From: Actinomadura nitritigenes
GTDB lineage: Bacteria > Actinomycetota > Actinomycetes > Streptosporangiales > Streptosporangiaceae
Direction: 5' to 3'
NCBI RefSeq assembly: GCF_017573545.1
Contig: NZ_JAGEOK010000040.1
Coordinates: 1-64,000 of the forward strand
Length of the DNA stretch: 64,000 nt
The notes below the pieces were generated by a model. That model saw nothing but the letters and a program-made list of their open reading frames with translations, had not been told where the DNA came from and made no database searches. Below, piece after piece: positions 23,453 through 31,920 of the stretch. The position numbers and the translations under genes are program-made. Positions within the stretch are counted from its first letter, which is position 1; each line of letters begins with the position of its first letter.

Positions 23453-24217
23453 TTATCCACCGATTTCTCCCATTGCCGCCGCTCGGCGGGCCTGCCGGTC
23501 CTCGCGGACGAGCCGCCCCGCCTCCTCGGTGGGCCCGTCATAGACGACCCGGCCCTGCCGCATCGTGACGCCCCGGTCGCAGAGCCCGACGAGCATCTGG
23601 ATGTCGTGCGCCACGACGACCATCGTCCGGCCCTCGCCGCGAAGCTCCCGGATGCGCGCGAGGCACTTCTCCCGGAACGGCGGGTCCCCCACCGCCAGCA
23701 CCTCGTCGATCAGGAAGACGTCCGGCTCGGTGTGCGCGGCGATGGAGAACGCCAGCCGCATGAACATGCCGGACGAGTAGAACTTCACCTGGTCGTCCAG
23801 GAAGCGCTCGACGCCGGAGAAGTCCACGATCGCGTCGAACTTGCGGTGGATCTCCGCCCGGGACATGCCGAGGATCGCGCCGTTGAGGTAGACGTTCTCG
23901 CGGCCGGTGAGCTCGGGGTGGAGGCCGGCGCCCACGTCGATGAGCCCGGCGATGCGGCCGCGCACCCGCACCGACCCCTCGTCCGGCTGCATGACCCCGG
24001 ACATGAGCTTCAGCAGCGTGCTCTTGCCGGACCCGTTGAGCCCCATGAGCGCCACGGTCTCGCCCTGGTGCAGGGTGACGCTCACCCTGTCCAGCGCGGT
24101 GAACCGGTCGGAGAGCCGCTGCTTGCGGAACGCGCGGACGCTCATCTCCTTGAACGAATGGGCATGGCGCAGGGTGAAGTGCTTCGACACGGAGTCGATG
24201 ACGATGGAGGGGATCAA
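23453..24217 (-). CDS. Polysaccharide ABC exporter ATPase, Wzt/RfbE type
   Basis: 254 residues. Start is TTG at 24217, with AGGAG nine bases upstream lying in the last codons of the permease. Walker A GLNGSGKST (59-67), signature YSSGM, Walker B VFLIDEVLAVGD and the switch His in VVAHD are intact. The N-terminal segment HFTLRHAHSFKE is typical of Wzt/TagH/KpsT exporters; there is no C-terminal glycan-binding domain, as in the mycobacterial galactan exporter ATPase. It energises export of a lipid-linked polysaccharide across the membrane with the adjacent permease. Confidence 0.93.
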   Translation of the reverse strand: MIPSIVIDSVSKHFTLRHAHSFKEMSVRAFRKQRLSDRFTALDRVSVTLHQGETVALMGLNGSGKSTLLKLMSGVMQPDEGSVRVRGRIAGLIDVGAGLHPELTGRENVYLNGAILGMSRAEIHRKFDAIVDFSGVERFLDDQVKFYSSGMFMRLAFSIAAHTEPDVFLIDEVLAVGDPPFREKCLARIRELRGEGRTMVVVAHDIQMLVGLCDRGVTMRQGRVVYDGPTEEAGRLVREDRQARRAAAMGEIGG

Positions 24218-24220
24218 CGG

Positions 24221-25088
24221 CTACAGCTCCTGAGCGAAACGCTTCTGCAGGCGGGAGAAGAGCAGCCGCCCCGCGAAGAGGATCAGCAAGCTCGCGGTGA
24301 GGGCGATGCCGGCGCGCCCGTAGAGGTGCGGGGGGGAAGGTGAAGGTCCCGTCCGTCCCCGGGTACCAGCAGGCCCGCTGGAACAGCGAGATGGCGCTGA
24401 CGAGCGGGTTGGCCAGGTACAGGTCGAGCACCCAGCTCGGCGCCTTGTTCCGCACGGCCACCCACGGATAGATCATCGGCACCGACCAGGTGATGACGAT
24501 CATCGAGATGTCGACGACCTGCTCGAGGTCGCGGAAGAAGACGTTGACCGCCGCGAAGATCAGCCCGAGGCCGAACCCGAGCACCACGACGATCGCGAAA
24601 CCGAGGGCGCCGGCGCCCAGCGCCGCCGGCGACGGCCGCCACCCGGCCGTGACCGAGGCGATCATCACGATGATCACCCCGGGCAGGAAGTGCACCAGCG
24701 AGACGAGCGTGGACGCCGTGGGGAACAGCTCCCGGGGCAGGAACACCTTCCGGACGAGCGGCGCGTTCCCCGTCACCGACCGGGTCGTCGAGTGCAGCGT
24801 CTCGGTGAACAGGTTGACCAGGACCATGCCCGAGAACAGGTAGACCGGGAAGTCCTCGACCGACTTGTTCGTCCCGAGGAAGACGCCGACGACGTAGAAG
24901 TACACCAGGAACTGCACGGTCGGCCGCACGTAGGACCAGCCGAGGCCGAGGAACGATCCTTTGTACCGTGCCCGCAGCTCCCGGCGTACCAGGAGCCGCA
25001 GGAGGTACTTGTTGCGGAAGGTCTCGCGCAGGCCGCCGCTGTCACCGGGCGGTCGGAGCGGGGCCGGTTCCGTTTCCGTGACCGTCAT
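24221..25088 (-). CDS. Polysaccharide ABC exporter permease, frameshifted at C7
   Basis: ABC-2 type permease of the Wzm/RfbD/TagG family, about 288 residues once corrected; the first 250 show six-helix hydrophobicity and the family N-terminus (LRLLVRRELRARYKGSFLG). At a run of seven G on the plus strand (24330-24336; C7 in the mRNA) the frame shifts, and the listed frame runs on into the ATPase gene. Removing one base restores a tail with a final transmembrane helix and KRFAQEL, ending in TAG at 24221, three bases before the ATPase TTG. Sequencing error, phase-variable tract or true mutation are all possible. The start overlaps the upstream gene (ATGA). Confidence 0.88.
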
Positions 25089-27166
25089 TCGTCGGCGGAC
25101 CTCGTGGGACGTGCGGGGGCGTCCTGCTCCGCGGACTCGAACGTGCGGCGCCATGCCTCCGGAGAAGCCAGCTCGTCCATGGCCACCCGGTACCGGCCGG
25201 TCAGCTCCGGCCACTCCCGGCTGAGCCGGGCGTGCAGGACCGAGGCCCGCCGGAGGATCCGCCTGAAACGCTCCGGATCACGCTGGTACCAGGCGACCTT
25301 GGTGCCGTCGGCCGAGGAGACCAGCGCGCTGTCCACCTGCGAGAGCAGCCCCCAGTGCCGGTCGATGTGCGGGACCACCACCTGGGGGTTGCCGCGCGCG
25401 CCCGGGTCCACTGGACGCAGTTGCTTGACCGTCCCCAGCATCGCGCTCGCCAGGACGTTCACCTTGCCGCGGGGCGGCCGGAAGCCGCGGCCCCGCTTCG
25501 GGGGCTTGTTGCGGCGGACCGGCGGGAACTCCTCGTGGCTCGGCCGGTTCTGCGCGTCCGGGAAGGCCGTCCGCAGCGCGTTGATCTCGGCCAGCTTGCC
25601 GGCGATCCCCGCGTGCATGTGCGCCGGCCCGGTCAGCACGTCCTCGATCGCCGAGAGCATCAGCTCCGCGGCCGAGTACTGCATCGCGAGCGCGTGCTTC
25701 ACCGTGATGATGAAGCTCTCCTTGACGAGGTTGCCGCCCCGGTCGTACGGGGAGTGCAGCAGCGCGGTGACCAGCCGGTTGCGCTCGTGGAAGTACGCCT
25801 GCCAGTCGATGCCGTCGTCCTTGTCCTGCCAGGGGACGTGCCAGGCGGCCATCCCGGGCAGGGACACGGTCGGGAAGCCGGCGGCGCCCGCCCGGACGCA
25901 GTACTCGGCGTCGTCCCACTTGATGAACATCGGCATCGAGAGCCCGACCTTGCGGAGGACGTCGACCGGGATCATGCACATCCACCAGCCGTTGTAGTCC
26001 ACGTCCACGCGCCGGTGCAGCCAGGCGGTCTCGCGCAGGCTTCCCGAGCTGGTCTTCACGCGCGGGCCGGACGCCTCGGCGAGCGCCTCGGGGACGGCCG
26101 GCTTGGCGAAGTCGTGCTCGCGCCAGGTGCTGGGAGCCTCCTCCCACCACCAGCGGTACTTGGCGATGACCTCGCCGTAGGCATGCAGCTGGGATCGGAC
26201 GTACAGGTTGAACATGTGCCCGCCGACGATGGTGGGCGTCCGGGCGAAGTCGGAGAAGGCGACCGCCCTCAGGATCCCCTCGGTCTCGGTCACCACGTCG
26301 TCGTCGAGGAGGAGCACGTAGTCGCTGGTCCCGGCCTGGAGCGTCTCGTCCATCGCGCGGGAGAAGCCCCCGGACCCGCCGAGGTTCGGCTGCTCGATCA
26401 GCCGCAGCCGGGCGCCGAGCGCGTCGGCGGCCGCCGCGAACCTGTCGTCGTCGCGCACGTTCTCGTTGCCCTGGTCGACGACGTAGACGCGGTCCACCAC
26501 GTCGAGCACCTCGGTTGCGCGGCCGAGTGCCAAGAGCTGGTCCACGCAGAACGACGGGCGGTTGAAGGTGGTGATGCCGAGGCTCACCCGGCCCTGCCGG
26601 ACGTAACCGCCGCCGGTGCCCGGAGCCGCGCACCATTCGGCCCGCTCCAGGACGGCGTCACGCTCGCCCGCCAGGATGTCCAGCCAGTACCAGCCGCCGT
26701 CGATGAACGGGCGGAGGCTGAGCGCGAACGTCTCCTCGCGGGAGGTCTCGGAGTCGATCCGGACGGAGGCGACCCGCTGCACATGGCCCTTGGAGCTGGA
26801 CCGGTAGACGATCACGGTGCCCTCGCCGCGGGCGCGGACGCGCAGCACGACGTCCTCCACCGACGTCCAGCGCCGCCAGTAGCTCGCCGGGAAGGCGTTG
26901 AAGTAGGTGGCGAACGAGACGCGCTGACCGACCGGCACGACCACGCTGCGGCGGCCGACGTCGTCGCCCGGCGCGCCGGTCAGGCCCGCCTCCACCGCGG
27001 TCGAGGCCGCGAGCGCCTCCGCCCCGCGCGCGATCTCCCCCTCGACGTACAGCTTGAGCACGTCGAGGTCGCGGTCCACCGGCATCACGACGCGCTGCAG
27101 GACGCGCAGCGTCTCGCCCTCGCCGTCGGTGCCCCCGGCGCTCGGTGTCCCTGTCAGATCGGTCAC
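25085..27166 (-). CDS. GlfT2-like galactofuranosyltransferase
   Basis: 693 residues. N-terminal beta-rich domain (1-190), then a GT-A fold: LGITTFNR, metal motif LLLDDD near 288, acceptor-site WDDAEYCVR near 415, AAWHVPW, and a helical C-terminal domain. This order matches mycobacterial GlfT2, the polymerase that extends galactan with alternating beta-1,5/1,6 galactofuranose from UDP-Galf. Start ATG at 27166 overlaps the glf stop by four bases, coupling donor synthesis and use. It should act at the inner membrane face on a lipid-linked acceptor before export by the adjacent ABC system. Linkage pattern unproven here. Confidence 0.9.
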   Translation of the reverse strand: MTDLTGTPSAGGTDGEGETLRVLQRVVMPVDRDLDVLKLYVEGEIARGAEALAASTAVEAGLTGAPGDDVGRRSVVVPVGQRVSFATYFNAFPASYWRRWTSVEDVVLRVRARGEGTVIVYRSSSKGHVQRVASVRIDSETSREETFALSLRPFIDGGWYWLDILAGERDAVLERAEWCAAPGTGGGYVRQGRVSLGITTFNRPSFCVDQLLALGRATEVLDVVDRVYVVDQGNENVRDDDRFAAAADALGARLRLIEQPNLGGSGGFSRAMDETLQAGTSDYVLLLDDDVVTETEGILRAVAFSDFARTPTIVGGHMFNLYVRSQLHAYGEVIAKYRWWWEEAPSTWREHDFAKPAVPEALAEASGPRVKTSSGSLRETAWLHRRVDVDYNGWWMCMIPVDVLRKVGLSMPMFIKWDDAEYCVRAGAAGFPTVSLPGMAAWHVPWQDKDDGIDWQAYFHERNRLVTALLHSPYDRGGNLVKESFIITVKHALAMQYSAAELMLSAIEDVLTGPAHMHAGIAGKLAEINALRTAFPDAQNRPSHEEFPPVRRNKPPKRGRGFRPPRGKVNVLASAMLGTVKQLRPVDPGARGNPQVVVPHIDRHWGLLSQVDSALVSSADGTKVAWYQRDPERFRRILRRASVLHARLSREWPELTGRYRVAMDELASPEAWRRTFESAEQDAPARPTRSADE

Positions 27167-28332
27167 TCGTCCTCGCCTCCGTTGATGAGACGCGCACCCT
27201 CGGCGAAATGGGGACGCAGCTGGTTGTCGACCATGCTCAGGGCGCTCGCGATCGCCATGTGCATGTCGAGGTACTTGTAGGTCCCGAGGCGGCCGCCGAA
27301 CAGCACGCCGCCCTCGGCCCGGGCGAGCTCCCGGTAGGCGAGGAGGCGGGCGCGGTCGGCCGCCGTGTTGATGGGGTAGTACGGCTCGTCACCGCGCGCG
27401 GCGAAGCGGGAGTACTCCCTCATGATCACGGTCTTGTCCGCAAGGTAACGGTCCCGTTCCGGGTGGAAGTGCCGGAACTCGTGGATCCGCGTGTAGGGGA
27501 CGTCCTCGTCGGCGTAGTTCATCACCGGCGTGCCCTGGAAGTCCCCGGTCGGCTTGACCTCCATCTCGAAGTCCAGGGTCCGCCAGCCGAGGTCGCCCTC
27601 GGCGTAGCCGAAGTAGCGGTCCAGCGCCCCCGTGTAGACCACGGGCACGTTGCCGACGACGTCGTCGCGCATGTCGAGGAAGTCGGTGTCCAGCCGCACC
27701 TCGATCCGCGGATGGTCCGCCATCCGCTCCAGCCACGCCGTGTAGCCGTCGACCGGCAGCCCTTCGTACACGTCGTTGAAGTAGCGGTTGTCGAAGGTGT
27801 ACCGGACCGGCAACCGGGTGATGATCTCCGCGGGCAGGTCCCGGGGGTCGGTCTGCCACTGCTTGGCCGTGTAACCGCGGATGAACGCCTCGTACAGCGG
27901 ACGGCCGATCAGCGAGACCGCCTTCTCCTCCAGGTTGGACGGGGCGGCCACCTCGGCCGCCTGCCCGGCGATCAGCGCCCGGGCCTCGTCGGGGGTGAAG
28001 CTGCGGCCGAAGTACTCGCAGATGGTGCCGAGGTTGATCGGCATCGAGTAGACCCGGCCCTTGAACGTCGAGTAGACCCGGTGCCGGTACCCGGTGAAGG
28101 AGGTGAACCGGTTGGCGTACTCCCAGACCCGCTTGTTGGACGTGTGGAAGAGATGCGCGCCGTACCGGTGGACCTCGATGCCGGTCTCGGGCTCGTCCTC
28201 GCTGTAGGCGTTGCCGCCGATGTGCCCGCGGCGGTCGAGCACGAGCACGCGCAGGCCGAGGTCGGCCGCGCACCGTTCGGCGACCGTCAGTCCGAAGAAC
28301 CCGGAACCGGCCACCACGAGATCAATGTTCAC
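27163..28332 (-). CDS. glf: UDP-galactopyranose mutase
   Basis: 389 residues; GTG at 28332 puts the FAD loop GSGFFG at residues 9-14, as in known Glf; the longer ATG version adds an unlikely leader. Further hallmarks: RRGHIGGNAYS, HRYGAHLFHT, the YTFDNRYF region, EYSRF, and a final GRLGTYKYLDMH containing the FAD-binding tail. It interconverts UDP-galactopyranose and UDP-galactofuranose with reduced FAD in the cytosol. It is first in the minus-strand operon with the GlfT2-like gene, exporter, HAD and methyltransferase genes, which fixes this as a galactofuran locus. Confidence 0.96.
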   Translation of the reverse strand: MNIDLVVAGSGFFGLTVAERCAADLGLRVLVLDRRGHIGGNAYSEDEPETGIEVHRYGAHLFHTSNKRVWEYANRFTSFTGYRHRVYSTFKGRVYSMPINLGTICEYFGRSFTPDEARALIAGQAAEVAAPSNLEEKAVSLIGRPLYEAFIRGYTAKQWQTDPRDLPAEIITRLPVRYTFDNRYFNDVYEGLPVDGYTAWLERMADHPRIEVRLDTDFLDMRDDVVGNVPVVYTGALDRYFGYAEGDLGWRTLDFEMEVKPTGDFQGTPVMNYADEDVPYTRIHEFRHFHPERDRYLADKTVIMREYSRFAARGDEPYYPINTAADRARLLAYRELARAEGGVLFGGRLGTYKYLDMHMAIASALSMVDNQLRPHFAEGARLINGGEDE

Positions 28333-28466
28333 TGGACGGCGTCCATCCCGTGTGGGGAGCGTGGAAGACTCGGCTGCGCAGAAAGGCATCAGCCGGGCCA
28401 ATGGTACGGAATGGGGCTAAGATACCCGGCGTTCGATCGGTACCGAGGCAGGAATCCAGGAACGCG

Positions 28467-29753
28467 GTGGCAGCCCCGACTCCCCAGAGCACGACGCAGA
28501 GCGCGCGCCACGCGGTCTTCCTGCACGTCGGAGCCGCCAAGAGCGGCACCACCTACCTGCAGAACGTGCTCTGGCACAACCGGGACCGGCTGCGCAGGCA
28601 CGGCTTCAACTACCCCGGCCGGGACCCCGCCGCCCACGTCAGGGCGGCCTTCGACCTGCGCCGCACCTTCTTCCGCGACGCCTCCGACCCCTCGACGCGC
28701 GGCGCCTGGCAGGAACTGGTCGGCGAGGCCCGCGACTTCCCCGGCACCACGATCATCTCGCAGGAGCTGTTCGCGCCCGCCCGCGTCCGCTACGTGCGGG
28801 AGGCCATGGCCGACCTGGACTTCGCCGAGGTGCACGTCGTGTTCACCGTGCGCGACCTCGGCCGGCAGCTGCCGGCGCACTGGCAGGAGGACGTCAAGAA
28901 CCGGTTCACCACGCCGTTCGACGACTTCGTCGCCGCGCTGCGGCGCGCGGACTGGCGCAGCTTCGAGACCGCCCGGCTGTTCTGGGGGCTCCAGGACCCC
29001 GTCGCCGTGCTGGGCCGCTGGGGCGTGGAGCTGCCCCCCGAGCGGGTCCACGTCGTCACCCTCCCCCCGCCCGGAGCCCCCCGGGACCTGCTCTGGCAGC
29101 GCTTCTGCGCGGCCGTGGGCCTGTCCCCCTGGCGGTACGACCTGGCCGGCTCGTTCTCCAATCCGTCGCTCGGGCTGGCCGAGACGCTGTTCCTGCGGGA
29201 CCTCAACGAGTCCCTCGACGAGCGCGTGGGATGGCACGTCTACAACGAGCAGGTCAAGCTCCATCTCGCGCAGGAGGTGCTGACCGGCCGACCCGCGCCT
29301 ACCAAGATCACGCTGTCCGCCGACGACCTGATGTGGGCGACGGAACGGGCCATCGAGACGGTCGAGGGCCTGCGCGCGGCCGGCTACCACGTGGTGGGCG
29401 ACCTCTACGACCTGATCCCCACCGCGCCCCGCGGAGGGCCCGCCGCGGCGCCTTCGTGGGCGGAGATGGCCGACGTCGGAACCGACGCCGTCGCGGCGCT
29501 GCTGCGGCGCCTCCTGGACGAGGACCGGCGCGGCACGGAGGTCGAGGGCTCGGCGGTACCGGTCACCGAGCGCCTCGACCTGCTGCGCGCGGAGACCGCG
29601 GCGCTGTCGGAGCACACCGCCCGGCTCGTCCGCGACGCGGCGCCGTTCTCCCAGCGAGCCGCCGAACGCTACCCTGCCGTCCGCCAACTGCGCGGCGCCT
29701 ACCGCCGGATCCAGCGCGGCGGCCGACCCGACGTCGAGACGAACACGGGGTGA
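28467..29753 (+). CDS. Sulfotransferase-like protein 1 (intact P-loop)
   Basis: 428 residues from GTG 28467 (AGGAA five bases upstream). A -10-like TAAGAT at 28418-28423 makes an upstream ATG at 28401 unlikely. The N-terminal VFLHVGAAKSGTTYLQ contains the 5'-phosphosulfate loop pattern KSGTT (Lys25-Thr29) of PAPS-dependent sulfotransferases, and VHVVFTVRDLGRQ fits the 3'-phosphate-binding strand and helix. The rest is alpha-helical with a basic C-terminus. It is divergent from glf (134 bp apart) and forms an operon with a degenerate paralogue and two glycosyltransferases, so sulfation of a wall glycan or glycolipid is plausible; no activity is proven. Confidence 0.75.
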   Translation: MAAPTPQSTTQSARHAVFLHVGAAKSGTTYLQNVLWHNRDRLRRHGFNYPGRDPAAHVRAAFDLRRTFFRDASDPSTRGAWQELVGEARDFPGTTIISQELFAPARVRYVREAMADLDFAEVHVVFTVRDLGRQLPAHWQEDVKNRFTTPFDDFVAALRRADWRSFETARLFWGLQDPVAVLGRWGVELPPERVHVVTLPPPGAPRDLLWQRFCAAVGLSPWRYDLAGSFSNPSLGLAETLFLRDLNESLDERVGWHVYNEQVKLHLAQEVLTGRPAPTKITLSADDLMWATERAIETVEGLRAAGYHVVGDLYDLIPTAPRGGPAAAPSWAEMADVGTDAVAALLRRLLDEDRRGTEVEGSAVPVTERLDLLRAETAALSEHTARLVRDAAPFSQRAAERYPAVRQLRGAYRRIQRGGRPDVETNTG

Positions 29754-29755
29754 CC

Positions 29756-30952
29756 ATGGGCGGGAACCGACCCGGCAAGACCGTCTACCTGCACGTCGGA
29801 GCGCCGACCGCCGGCACGGCGTTCCTCCATGAGGCGCTGTGGGCCAACCGCCGGCGCCTCGGCGACGCCGGGGTCTGCTACCCCATCTCGGGGCCGCAGG
29901 AGCACTTCGGCGCGGTCATGGACCTGCGCGAGATGAGCTGGGGCGGGCACCGCGACCCCGCCTGGGACGGCGCGTGGGACCGCATGGCCGCGCGCGTCCA
30001 CGACTGGGACGGTCCCACCGCGGTCTTCTCCCAGGGGCTCCTCGGGGGCACCACCGAGCACCAGGCGAAGCGGGCCGTGGCGGCGCTGGAACCGGCCGAG
30101 GTCCACGTGGTGTTCGCCACGCGCGACCTCGGCTGGCAGCTGATCTTCGACTGGCAGGAGCAGATCAGGCACACCCACACGATCACTTTCGAGCGGTTCG
30201 TCGACGACCTGATCAGCCTCGGTGAGCAGGCGCCCGAACCGTACGGGGAGATGTTCTGGGGACTGCACGACGCCGTCCGGGTCCTCGGAACGTGGGAGTC
30301 GGTGGTGCCGAAGGAGCGGATCCACATCCTCACCCTGCCGCCGCCCGGGGAGCGTCCCGGGCTGCTGTGGGAGCGGTTCTGCGCGCTCACCGGAATCGAG
30401 CCCGGCACCTGCGACCTCGGCGGGATCGCCGAGGAGGAGCCGCTCTCGGCGATCGAGGCGGAACTGCTGCGCCGGCTCAACGAGAAGATCGCCCCGGCGC
30501 TGGGCGGCGACTACGAGCGGCTGGTCCGCGAGCACCTGGTCGGGCACGGGCTCACCGAAGGGACCGACGGCACCGGACGCACCCGCATGGGACTCCCCGC
30601 ACGGCACGCCGCATGGGCCGCCGAGCGGACCCGCGACCTCGCCGCGTCCCTGCGCGCCTCCGGCTACCGGGTGGCGGGCGACCTCGACGAGTTGACCACC
30701 TCCCGGCACCCGGAGCGGTCGCTGCTTCCGGGTGACGTGCCGCACGAGCTGATCGCCTCGGCGTCCGTCGGCGTCGCCGCCGCGCTCCTGCGCGAACTCG
30801 CGAGGGCGAACGAGCGCATCGGCCTCGCTCACCTGCAGAGCGAGCTCGCCGACGTCCGGGAGAACCTGGACCAGCTGCTGCAGGCGGCGGCCTCGGCGCC
30901 GCCCGCGCTGCAGCGGGCCGCCCGGCGCGCCACCGGCCGGCGGCTCCCGTGA
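29756..30952 (+). CDS. Sulfotransferase-like protein 2 (degenerate P-loop)
   Basis: 398 residues; ATG at 29756, or GTG at 29750 overlapping the previous stop. Clear paralogue of the preceding protein throughout (VYLHVGAP, VHVVFATRDLGWQ, MFWGLHDAVRVLG, HILTLPPPGE). In the phosphosulfate loop KSGTT has become TAGTA: the conserved Lys is Thr18 and the paired Thr is Ala22. It therefore probably does not bind PAPS normally and may be a regulatory or structural partner, or use another substrate. Ends with a helical basic tail. Coupled to the next gene by a four-base overlap. Confidence 0.75.
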   Translation: MGGNRPGKTVYLHVGAPTAGTAFLHEALWANRRRLGDAGVCYPISGPQEHFGAVMDLREMSWGGHRDPAWDGAWDRMAARVHDWDGPTAVFSQGLLGGTTEHQAKRAVAALEPAEVHVVFATRDLGWQLIFDWQEQIRHTHTITFERFVDDLISLGEQAPEPYGEMFWGLHDAVRVLGTWESVVPKERIHILTLPPPGERPGLLWERFCALTGIEPGTCDLGGIAEEEPLSAIEAELLRRLNEKIAPALGGDYERLVREHLVGHGLTEGTDGTGRTRMGLPARHAAWAAERTRDLAASLRASGYRVAGDLDELTTSRHPERSLLPGDVPHELIASASVGVAAALLRELARANERIGLAHLQSELADVRENLDQLLQAAASAPPALQRAARRATGRRLP

Positions 30953-31920
30953 CCGCGGAGCCGGCAGGCGGCGGGGCCGAGTCCGTCGCCGCCGTGGTCG
31001 TCACCTACAACAGGCGGGATCTGCTCCAAGAGGCGCTGGCGGCGCTCGCCGCCCAGTCCCGCCGCCCGGACCATGTCGTCGTCGTGGACAACGCGTCCTC
31101 TGACGGCACCGCGGAAGTCGTGGCGCGCGAGTTCCCGGACACGGACCTGCTCGTCCTTCCGCGCAACATCGGCGGGGCCGGCGGGTTCGGAGCCGGTATG
31201 GCACGCGCCCTGGCGGCCGGCGCCGACCTGCTCTGGCTGCTGGACGACGACACCGTGCCCGGGCCGGACGCGCTCCATGAGCTGCTGCTCGCCCGCGGCG
31301 GGGCCACGGCCGCGGACGGGCCGCCGGCGCTCGTGGCGAGCCGAGTGGTGTGGACCGACGGCCGCGACCATCCGATGAACACCCCGCGCGCCAAGCCCCG
31401 GACCCCGGCCGCCGAGCGGGAGATCGCGCGTGCGGCCGGCTGCGTCCCGATCCGCTCCGCGTCCTTCGTCTCCGTCCTGGTCGACGCGGCCTCGGTGCGG
31501 GAGCGCGGTCTCCCCGTCGCCGACTACTTCCTGTGGAACGACGACTTCGAGTTCACCACCCGGCTGCTGCGCGGACGCCGGGGAGTGCTGTGCCCGCGCA
31601 GCATCGTCGTGCACAAGACCAAGGAGTTCGGCGGGGCGGACGCCGACCCGGGCGACCGCTTCTTCTACGAGGTCCGCAACAAGATCTGGCTGTTCAGCGG
31701 CAGCGCCGGGCTCGCGCCGCCGGAACGCGCCCTCTACGCGGGATCGACGCTCAGGCGCTGGACGCGCACCTTCGCCGGGTCCAGCGACAGGGCGGTGCTG
31801 CGGCGCGCGATGCTCCGCGGCATGCGGGACGGGCTGCTCACCCGCCCGAAGCCGACGGCCGACCTGCTGCGCGAGGTCGGAGTGGAGGTCCCTGGAGATG
31901 ACGAGCCTCGCCCTCGATAG
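30949..31920 (+). CDS. GlfT1-like family 2 glycosyltransferase
   Basis: 323 residues; GTG at 30949 overlaps the preceding TGA. GT-A fold: VVVTYNR, VVDNASSDGT, the loop RNIGGAGGFGAGM typical of galactofuranosyl/rhamnosyl transferases, metal motif LLDDDT (residues 98-102), WNDDFEF as acceptor/catalytic segment and a conserved His in VVHKTKEFGG. Similar to mycobacterial GlfT1, which adds the first Galf residues to the polyprenyl-linked primer. In mycobacteria this gene adjoins the Wzm/Wzt exporter; here the exporter is across the divergent promoter. Acceptor unknown. Confidence 0.87.
   Translation: MTAEPAGGGAESVAAVVVTYNRRDLLQEALAALAAQSRRPDHVVVVDNASSDGTAEVVAREFPDTDLLVLPRNIGGAGGFGAGMARALAAGADLLWLLDDDTVPGPDALHELLLARGGATAADGPPALVASRVVWTDGRDHPMNTPRAKPRTPAAEREIARAAGCVPIRSASFVSVLVDAASVRERGLPVADYFLWNDDFEFTTRLLRGRRGVLCPRSIVVHKTKEFGGADADPGDRFFYEVRNKIWLFSGSAGLAPPERALYAGSTLRRWTRTFAGSSDRAVLRRAMLRGMRDGLLTRPKPTADLLREVGVEVPGDDEPRPR

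Noticed and set aside
23538..25214. 558-codon minus-strand frame read as a permease-ATPase fusion
   Set aside because: After the C7 tract it is merely the wrong frame of the ATPase gene; the correct frame regains a permease tail and a stop just before the ATPase start.
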